Assembly (NCBI GenBank): GCA_001600095.1
Contig: BCIX01000001.1
Location: 7,155,198-7,219,197, forward strand
Length of the DNA stretch: 64,000 nucleotides
Origin: Bullera alba
Lineage: Eukaryota > Basidiomycota > Tremellomycetes > Tremellales > Bulleraceae
Reading direction: 5' to 3'
The notes beneath the pieces are model-generated. The model did not search any database. It saw nothing but the letters and a program-made list of their open reading frames with translations, and had not been told where the DNA came from. Positions 56,569 to 64,000 of this stretch are shown one piece after another. The stretch's first letter is position 1, and each line of letters opens with the position of its first letter. Made by a program: the position numbers and the translations under genes.

Positions 56569-58219
56569 ATGTCTACCACTTGGACGGACCTGCTCAACGA
56601 GCTCAACAGGGACGTGGCCAGAGATCAACCTAGAGACGTTGTGCAGTGGGGAGCCAACTGGTTCCAAAACCGACTCAGCAAGGAGGTGAGCAAAGCGTTC
56701 GCAAACACTCCTTTGTGACGAACTATACTGTTGTGTTCTCTCTGACAGTCTATAGCGCGCGGCAACACTAGGAGGTGGACCTGCCAAACGAGGACCTCCA
56801 GGATCACTTGCCGGAGCTATGCCCCCAATCGGAGCTCATCCCGGACAACACGCCCTCTCCCCATTCTCAGAACAGGGTCCCTCCGACTCTCCATTCGCCA
56901 TCCCTGCCGGCTCGCGAAGAGCCACTGTCCCACACGACTCGAGTGGACCCACAGCCCCCATCTTTGCTTCTCCCTTCGGTGCCGCGGCTGGAGGTGTGAT
57001 CCGTGACCCATCGCCGTTTAGTGATGGACCAGGCTTCACCTCGCCTTTCGGTCAACAGGGCCCTACATCACCCGCAGATGCCCACGACGAACCCCCAGTC
57101 CCATCTTACGCTTTGGGCAGACGTACCTCCGTCTCGGCAGAGTCTCTCGTGCCTACCAACCAGAGATCCCTACCACCCGGTCTAGATTCGACAATGGAGG
57201 AAGATGAATCCGCTGTGACGCCAGCTTCGGCAGCCACGCCATCGTTCCCAAAATCCCCAGAGCAGCTGCAACGAATCAGAGACGCGATCAGCCCTAATTT
57301 CCTGTTCAGGAACCTCGACGATGAACAGGAAGCCGACGTCCTTGCTGCGATGAAAGAGGTCACCCTGGGCCCCAACGAGATTGTGATCGAGCAAGGCGCT
57401 GCCGGTGACTACTTTTACGTTGTCGAGAGTGGAGAGCTCAATATCTTTGTCAAGAGGGATGGTCAGGTTATTGACGCCGACAAGGGAGATGACCCGGTTC
57501 TGGGCAAAAAGGTCGCGACGAGTGTCAAGGGCAACTCGTTTGGTGAACTCGCCTTGATGCACAAGTGAGTGGCTTCGCATGTTCTGGGTAACGAGACTAA
57601 CCCTAACAGTGCTCCACGAGCCGCTTCCATCATTTCGACCACACCCTGCACACTCTGGGCTCTGGACAGAGTTTCCTTCCGAACAATCCTGCTTGACGTG
57701 AGTAATATGGCCCGCCTCTCCTCGAATCTCTTCTGACCTTCCACAGCACACGTCAAGGAAGAGGAGGCTGTATGAGCAGTTCCTGTCAGAAGTGCCTATC
57801 CTCGCCTCGCTGCAACCACAGGAACGAGCCAAGATTGCCGATGTGCTCGAGTCGCGAACCTTTGCCGAGGGCGAGAACGTCATTACCGAGGGAGAGGCGG
57901 GTGAAGAGTTCTTCCTCGTCGAGTCTGGAAACGCCGTTGCCATCAAGAAGACGGAAAGCGGCGAGACCATTGTCAAGCGATACACCAAGGGCGACTACTT
58001 TGGAGGTGAGTGGCCAGTACACCAAGCAGATTTTGTTCTGATTTTGTTTTAGAGCTCGCGTTGCTCAACAGACAGAACCGATTGGCGTCGGTCCGAGCCG
58101 TTGGTCCAGAGACGCTGAGGGTCGCTGCTTTGGGCGAACAAGCGTTCACGCGATTGCTCGGACCTGTCAAGGATATCATGGCAAGGAGCGTCGGCGAGTT
58201 GTACGGCTTTGGACGATGA
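56569..58219 (+). CDS. PKR1: cAMP-dependent protein kinase regulatory subunit
   Basis: Inhibits the PKA catalytic subunit until cAMP binds. Start ATG 56569 (MSTTWTDLLNELNRDVARD), stop TGA 58217-58219, introns near 56684-56756, 57566-57609, 57697-57746 and 58003-58052. The N-terminal dimerisation/docking helix (WTDLLNELNRDV; VVQWGANWFQNRL) is followed by a Pro/Gly/Ser linker and the inhibitor site GRRTSVSAES, which has Ser after RRT and so can be autophosphorylated, as in type II subunits. Cyclic-nucleotide-binding domain A carries FGELALMHNAPRAASI and domain B FGELALLNRQNRLASV; both have the phosphate-binding Glu and Arg. About 480 aa. Called PKR1 in Cryptococcus, BCY1 in Saccharomyces; there it restrains capsule and virulence signalling. 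Confidence 0.93.
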
Positions 58220-58510
58220 GCCTAGAATGGTACATGTAGCGAGGGATTGAGCAGAGTGTCATACATTACATATGCATGCGGTGTGTATCAGTAGGGTGCG
58301 GCTTCGTGACTTGTGAACGACCACTCTTCAACGTAGAGTACGAAGAGGACGAGTGCGGGGCCGCAATGACTTTGGCTCGTTGACTTGGACGTTTCAGAAT
58401 TTCAGATCTCAGAAGCGAACTCACTTGTAACAACAACTTGCTCCCACCAACTTCAACAGCGCTCTCACAACACATAGCTCTTTGCTGCCAAGGGAGGCGG
58501 TCTCCGTACG

Positions 58511-59523
58511 ATGTACCACCTACTTAGAGGGCTGCACGAGCATTTGACCCGCAAGGACGAGTATTCGGTCGTCATCATTGGTCTGGATAATGTGAGCTGA
58601 CACGAGTGGACTTTGTGCATCACAGCTGACTCGTTGTAGGCTGGCAAGACGGTAGGTAGCGACGTCAGCTATGATACTCTGCAACCCTAATACTCGACAT
58701 AGACCACGCTGGAGAAGATAAAGACGCTGTATAATCCGACGCCGGGCATGCCTCCGGAGAGAATAGGTCCAACAGTCGGGCAGAACAGTAAGTCACTGCT
58801 GGTCTGGCTATAGTCGTCTGTGTAGCAGCAATGACTGACGGTGTTTAGTCGGCAAGATATCACTACCATCCACGACACTGCACTTCTTCGATCTGGGCGG
58901 ACAGAGGGATATACGGTCGATATGGCCCAAATACTATGACGAATGCCATGCCGTCGTCTTCGTGCTAGATGCGTGTGATCAAGCTAGACTCAGCGAGACA
59001 TGGGAGGTCTTCGGTACGGTCCTTCCAATCATAGCTCAAATCGCTACTATACTTACTCTGGGGCTTTGTAGATGAAGTGCTCAACTCGCCACGACTGCTC
59101 AATCTGCCTTTACTACTCTTGGCCAATAAACAGGATCAAACGGCTTCACTATCAGTCGCTGAGATTAGAGGCTCGTTGGACGCGTGGCAGCGGTCCCGGA
59201 GTAGTCGGCAGGAAGAAGAGGAACCCCGGATAGGGGCTACTGGTGAAGGTGGAAGTGCCGCAGAAGGCACAAGAGACAAGTGGGATGACGGAGGCGCCAA
59301 GGATGAGCGAATGGCGAGTCTGGACGTTATGGGCATATCGGCTCTTGAGGGGTGAGCACATGTGGGAGATTACTGGGAGTAGGGAGAGGTGCTGACGCAA
59401 GTAGGACTGGGGTACGAGACGCTGTCAATTGGTTGTATATAAGAGTGCAAAACGCACGCAAGATGTAAGTGGGGTTCGCGGCCTCCGAGCCAAGCTGACC
59501 ATATACTCAGAGAGGATAGATGA
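58511..59523 (+). CDS. ARL3: ARF-like GTPase Arl3/ARFRP1
   Basis: Golgi small GTPase that recruits Arl1 and its effectors to the trans-Golgi. Start ATG 58511 (MYHLLRGLHEHLTRKDEY); the Met-Tyr start suits NatC acetylation, known to target yeast Arl3. No Gly2 for myristoylation. Motifs: GLDNAGKTT (P-loop), IGPTVGQNIGKI (switch I), FFDLGGQRDIRSIWPKYY (switch II), VVFVLDA, LLLANKQD and MGISALEGTGV. Between NKQD and SAL there is an acidic, Gln/Glu/Gly-rich insertion of about 40 residues absent in human ARFRP1. The frame can stop at 59468 (ARKM), but the perfect donor AAGAT/GTAAGT, a CTGAC branch site and acceptor CTCAG give an extended end NARKIEDR at 59523, which I prefer. Confidence 0.88.
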
Positions 59524-59835
59524 GTTGTGTAGCTTCATACCGACCTGGACAGTTTGGATTGACCTGCCACGGCGGGAAGAACGTGTGATAAGTTATTGGC
59601 ACCTTGTACATCTACCATCTACCTCCGCATGAACAGGATTGTGTGTGCGGATGGCGTGGACGAGCGGCCCGGCTCTCGAACTTGCACTCATATGCCAGGT
59701 TTTGTTCCCCTCATCTCGACTCCTGAATGCCTAGAATGGAGGACCTACTACCCTGGACGGGTCGAGCACTTGATCTCGCAAGGTCAAGCTCGCGCTGTCC
59801 TCGGTCACGCTGCTGTTACAACATCTCATCGCATA
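59524..59835. other. Spacer between convergent ARL3 and YSH1
   Basis: About 310 bp of 3' flanks, no gene. Confidence 0.6.
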
Positions 59836-62414
59836 CTATGCCGCGATTGTACTGGAATGTACCTGCTCCAAGCCCTGCCCTATAAACGCCAAGGAAAGCG
59901 GCTTCATTGTCGCCATTGCCATCTCCACCACCGCCTCGACGCGCCTCTTCAGATCCTCACTCTCGCTCTCCACCCGCTTCCCTCAGATGTCAGTTTGAGT
60001 CCTGCCTGCCCGGAGCGGCACTCACCATTGATATGAGATCCAGACGAGCGACCTGATCGTCGACTTTGACTTCAAGTGTCAACAAGTCGTCGTCGTCTGA
60101 GGATTCTGGGCCAGAGACATTGCCGAAATGCGCCTCGAGGAACAGCTGCAGTTTCTCGAATTCCGGTATTGCCGCTTGTTTCCCTTTGCCCTTGCTCTCA
60201 TGGGAGTGAGGGTGAGAATGGGAATGAGGGTGGGGATTCGACGTTACTAACACCGGTCAGACAACGTAGGGGTGATACACTCACGCTTGACGGTGGCCGG
60301 ACTGCTGTCTATGCCCAGCAAGACGGCCAAGGCGGAATCCGCAATCATGTCGTTACTCGTATCGCTCGACCAGCGCAATTCCCCCACTGTGGTCGATACC
60401 CGCGACAGCTGCACTGCGTTCATCACCTAATAAAGTCAGTCAGAATGCCCTTAACTCAACTCGCAAACTCACAGTCAAGCAGTCCCGACCCTCTTCGTCC
60501 TTCCCGTCCTCGACCTCGCCGTACATCCCCTCCAAGTGCCATCTCACCACGGACCAGTCTACGCCGAGTGGTATCGTCTGCTTCTGGACGATTGTACTCG
60601 TCGACAGGCCGGTGAAATCGCGCAAGTCTTTCGGGTCGAGGAGGGTGTAGGAAAAGTCTTTGGAAACCAACAATCCCTTGACAGGTGTACCATGTTCTGG
60701 TCTCTTTTCCGCCAACGAGCCAATCGCCTAAGCCGTTAGCTGGGGTGTTGCGAGTATACTCACTTTGACAGTACGCTCCGCCCGGAACGTGAGCTTCAGA
60801 GGTTCACAATTCTTCGGCGTGTGGATGTTGATTTCTTGACCGCGCGACGCGTAGCTATCTCTCAAAGCGGCACGCAAACGACCCATCTGCGATGCCTCGC
60901 CATGTACAAGGACGATATGCTGAGCACCAATCTCTTGGATGAACTTTGAGTTTTGGGCATAATCGACATGTGCTCCGAATGAAATTTCCTTGACTGTCAT
61001 TCGGCGAGGTATCGATCCTCCACGCAGAGCCTCAATGTGGTCCGGCTCGCTCAACAAAGTCTAGAGATTAGCCATGAACACTTCCGCTTACTCACCCTTG
61101 CCATTGTCCCCTCGATGGCGTATCCAGTGACGATACATCCGTTCTTCGAATCCGACGCCCAGTCCTCCAAGAGTTCTCGACTGAGCCCGAAACTCATGAA
61201 TTGCGCAGAGGCCATCACCACGCAAGCGCCCTTGTGGTCGTCCAGCCGCCGGGGGTCTTTGAGCCATTTGACGTATTTGAAGTCAAAGGGGTTATCCCGC
61301 CTGGCAAATCTCGACCGGATATTGGCGTTCATCGTGTGGACATAGGTCTTGTACACCCGCATTCCGCGCTGGAACAGGCCCGAGGCAAAGTAGATCGGAA
61401 CGGCTTGTAGTTCTGGATGTTCGTTCCAGTATTCGTCTAGTAAGAGGGCGAGTTCTTGTCCGTTGCCAAAGGATGGTATTGGCATCAGACAACGGCCACC
61501 TCTTTTCACTATATTCGACACGAGAGCTGGTGATCAGTTTGTGAGCAAAGGTTGTTGCTCACTTGTAAACTGCTCTTCCTTCTCCTTTCTATCTGGCAGA
61601 GTGTGAACACCGAAAGTGCTCTCGCAGATCATGACGTCGGGCTTTGTTGGCGGGATCTCTGCAATGACCAGATGTCGATCCTCTTCTCTCGAATAGTCGC
61701 CCGTGTAGAGAATCTTCAATCCGGCAATCTCGATCATGAACATTGAAGCTCCTAGCACATGTCCAGCATGGTAGGGTGTAAACCGAAGTCCTCCAGAAAT
61801 GACGATGTCCTGATGATAATCCACCGCTATTGTCGATTGCCACGAGGCTTGGACGTCTGCCTCGTCGTAGAGTCTACCTCCAGAGTCGGCGTTATTGTCG
61901 CTAGGTCAGGTCAGACTAGCTCAATATGCTCAGACTTCACTCACTTGATCCGTACAGTGTCCATCATCGTTAGGCCGTAAATCGCTTTTGTAGCGTGGGT
62001 CATGTATACCTTTCCATTCCCATCTCGAAAGTTGGTCTCGTCATCAGCTCATCGTCCTCCTCGGCCTTTCTTACCTTCTCCATGACATAGGGCAGTGCAG
62101 CGGCGTGGTCGACGTGAAAGCTGAGTATCAGCCAATGTGGTGTTCTGGGATACTCACTGAGTGACGAGGATGGCATCAACGGTAGACCAGTCCAGCTCAT
62201 CGATGAAGGGCAACGATCCCATTCCTGGATGAGCAGGATGCAGTCCAGCATCACAAACGACCTTCTTCCCCCGGTATTCGATCACGCAGCACGACCTCCC
62301 GACCTCTTGTCCTGCTCCCAGCATTGTCACTGTCAAGGGGGGCGCATCCTCTCCTCCGGCCAGTATTTGGACTGGCGCCGCCCTACTTTCGTTCCGTCTC
62401 TGATTTCGGCGCAT
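59836..62414 (-). CDS. YSH1: Cleavage and polyadenylation endonuclease CPSF73/Ysh1
   Basis: Zinc-dependent endonuclease of the nuclear mRNA 3'-end processing complex. Start ATG 62414 (MRRNQRRNESRAAPVQ), stop TAG 59838-59836, about eight introns. Metallo-beta-lactamase motifs: TMLGAGQEVGRSCCVIEYRG, CDAGLHP, the metal-binding HFHVDHAAALP (formed across an intron at VTH/FHVDH), TPYHAGHVLGASMF (His), YTGDYSREEDRHL (Asp) and ICESTFGVH. Beta-CASP part: SFGNGQELALLLDEYW, then CIVTGYAIEGTMA, SFGAHVDYAQN and IVLVHGEASQMGRL. The C-terminal domain contains a His/Ser-rich linker (SNPHPHSHSHPHSHESKGKG) and ends EQVHSSTIAA. About 770 aa. All catalytic residues are present. Confidence 0.93.
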
Positions 62415-62748
62415 CGGGGCAGTGTGTTGGTATCCTGGGACCCGTTCGTGAGGGCTACTGCAAGCGCTATCGTTGTGAGTCCAGTATTGACTGAGCGAGT
62501 AGTTGAGTTAGAGCAGCGTATAGACTTTTGACCGTCGAACTCTTCTTCGAGTGGAGGTTGCGATTCTCAATCTTTGGTTCCTGAATTTGCTCTCAACGAC
62601 CTCATCCAAGCTCTCTCTGTTCTACACTTCTCACGTAGATCGCATCCATACACAGACAGAGGCACATTATCCTCGACAAAGCTATACACTGCATCAGAAT
62701 CAGACAATCCGGTCGATAGCCACACTCTCGCCACTCTTCCTCTCCACA
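62415..62748. promoter_or_regulatory. Divergent promoter of YSH1 and the BTB gene
   Basis: 334 bp between divergent starts; pyrimidine-rich toward both ATGs, no clear TATA box. Confidence 0.5.
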
Positions 62749-63893
62749 ATGGTCACTCAACTCATCTCCAGCGGCTCGGCTACACCGTCCACCACTGCCG
62801 CCTCCTCTAGCCTTGGCAACGCCGACGTGAGGACAGCTAGCAGTCAGACCGAATCGAATGGCAACGCCACCGACGGAGAGTCCTCTAAAATCGCTGCCGA
62901 GTAAGTGACCATAGAAGTCGTCGAGGACTAGCTGATCCCCATCTTAGCGGAAATACCAGCTCGGGATACCCAGCGACGGACCTTGCGGAATACATCTTCA
63001 ACGTGGGATACCTCCAGCAACAATGGATCGATATCCAGGTATCGTTTCTTGGAACAATGCTCCAAGGTCATCGACGTGAGTGGCTTCCCGGATGATCAGA
63101 CGACCGCTGACGAGATATCAGTTGTATTGGCAAGAAGTCCATACCTGACCTCTCTTATGACCCACCTCCAACTAGGAGAGCCCTTAGTCCTTCCTATTAG
63201 AGATCCCACGATCACTGCAGAGGTGAATTTGACTCCCTTCCTCCTTGTGGCTGATACGAATCCCGGTAGTCTGTTCACATCGCCCTGCATCACCTATACA
63301 GCCCTGCCAATCGTCTAGTCAACCCCGGCAACGCTCGAGCAGTCCTTGTCACGGCGACCTTGTTCGAGGGCATGTCTGAACTCGTCGAGTATGCGTACCT
63401 CATCTGGAAGCAGAGTCTCGGTCAGGACAACATTCTCGATAATGTCAACTGGCTCGGAGCAGGTCCTTCCCCACCCTCGCAGCGTGGGCAATTTGGCTCA
63501 TTGGTTCAAGAGGGAGGCAATGCTCAAAACGGCTGGAGTACATCGAACGGAGGAGGAGATTGGACGGAAAGGCTGAGAGCAGATTGCCTGGATTTCCTCA
63601 TCCAGACCCTGCCCTCGGATCCAACAGACGTCGATGCTCGCCTACTCCCAGTGTATAGCAAACTCCCCTTCGAATTGTTCAAGCTTTGTGTCGAGTCGCC
63701 CGACTTCCCCATGACCAGCACGCAGGCCAGGTTTGCGTTCACCAAAAAGGCAATTGCGCAGAGAAAGAAGATGGCCGCGGCGGAGGGTATGGAGGAGAGT
63801 GTGGTGCTGGACGTGGCAGAGCAGCAGGGCGCTGTACATGTTATCAGGAAGCCAAAGAGGAGTAGAGCGCCATTGTGGAAGGTAGAGGGGTGA
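62749..63893 (+). CDS. BTB/POZ-like domain protein (fungal family)
   Basis: Start ATG 62749 (MVTQLISSGSATPSTTAASS), stop TGA 63891-63893. A disordered Ser/Thr-rich N-terminus is followed, after an intron near 62900-62946, by the BTB-like fold: DLAEYIFNVGYLQQQWIDIQ, VSFLGTMLQGHR, then VLARSPYLTSLMTHLQLGEP. Short introns near 63070-63120 and 63221-63264 link to NPGNARAVLVTATLFEGMSE and LVEYAYLIWKQSLGQDNI (BACK-like helices). The C-terminal part is LRADCLDFLIQTLP, VYSKLPFELFKLCVESPDFP and a basic end HVIRKPKRSRAPLWKVEG. Similar proteins are found across fungi, but I know of no tested function; adaptor roles are typical of BTB folds. The two internal junctions are approximate. Confidence 0.65.
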
Positions 63894-64000
63894 GCGGGGA
63901 GTATCGTATTCGAAGTAGTCGAGAGGGAGTGAGGGACAGCATACAATCAAGAGCGGGTAGCAAACACCTTGCCAATCAACCTGTACATGCCATGCATTCT

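Noticed and set aside
1..64000. tRNA, rRNA, transposon or CRISPR
   Set aside because: Scanning for T-loop words, transposase or reverse-transcriptase motifs, long terminal repeats and regularly spaced repeats gave no convincing candidate.

Overview
The window is nuclear DNA of a basidiomycete yeast, most likely a tremellomycete in the Cryptococcus/Kwoniella lineage. The evidence is intron-dense genes with introns of about 41-85 nt and GTGAGT-like donors, compact housekeeping genes with close fungal relatives, and a dual-module hybrid histidine kinase of the kind described as Tco2 in Cryptococcus. No rRNA, tRNA, CRISPR or intact transposable element was recognised. All gene models were spliced by eye from reading frames and splice consensus, so exon edges are approximate unless stated.

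Left part (0.1-16.3 kb): an F-box protein, a sorbose/xylulose reductase-type SDR and methylthioribulose-1-phosphate dehydratase (methionine salvage) on the plus strand. Then come three small uncharacterised minus-strand genes (6.1-9.4 kb), VPS18/PEP3 on the minus strand, and divergently from it PRP3 of the U4/U6 snRNP.

Middle (16.3-35 kb): a small uncharacterised gene (17.4-18.1 kb), a gene-free spacer of about 2.9 kb full of short tandem words, a bZIP factor, a large uncharacterised fungal protein with a glutamine-rich region, a second repeat-laden spacer (27.7-30.7 kb), LSM8, and a membrane-type casein kinase 1.

Right part (35-64 kb): the dual hybrid histidine kinase, a Whi5/Nrm1-like GTB-motif protein, two more copies of the small uncharacterised family (one a probable pseudogene), V-ATPase subunit E (VMA4), ISC1, a class-3 lipase-like secreted protein that lacks catalytic residues, a Kar9/GAR-like protein, the PKA regulatory subunit, ARL3/ARFRP1, YSH1/CPSF73 and a BTB/POZ-like protein.

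The most interesting feature is a family of six small genes at 6.1-6.7, 7.3-7.9, 8.8-9.4, 17.4-18.1, 45.3-45.9 and 46.6-47.3 kb. All six can be spliced so that they encode C-x2-C(or H)-x29-31-C-x2-C, a zinc-ribbon-like signature. In all six the last intron is phase 0 and lies exactly before the codon of the fourth Cys. The terminal exon is only 51-87 nt. Five have a TATA box upstream. The three members at 17 and 45-47 kb also share an AGGATCCTTTGATA element about 300 bp upstream in the same orientation. One copy is broken by a 5-bp tandem duplication. I do not recognise this family.
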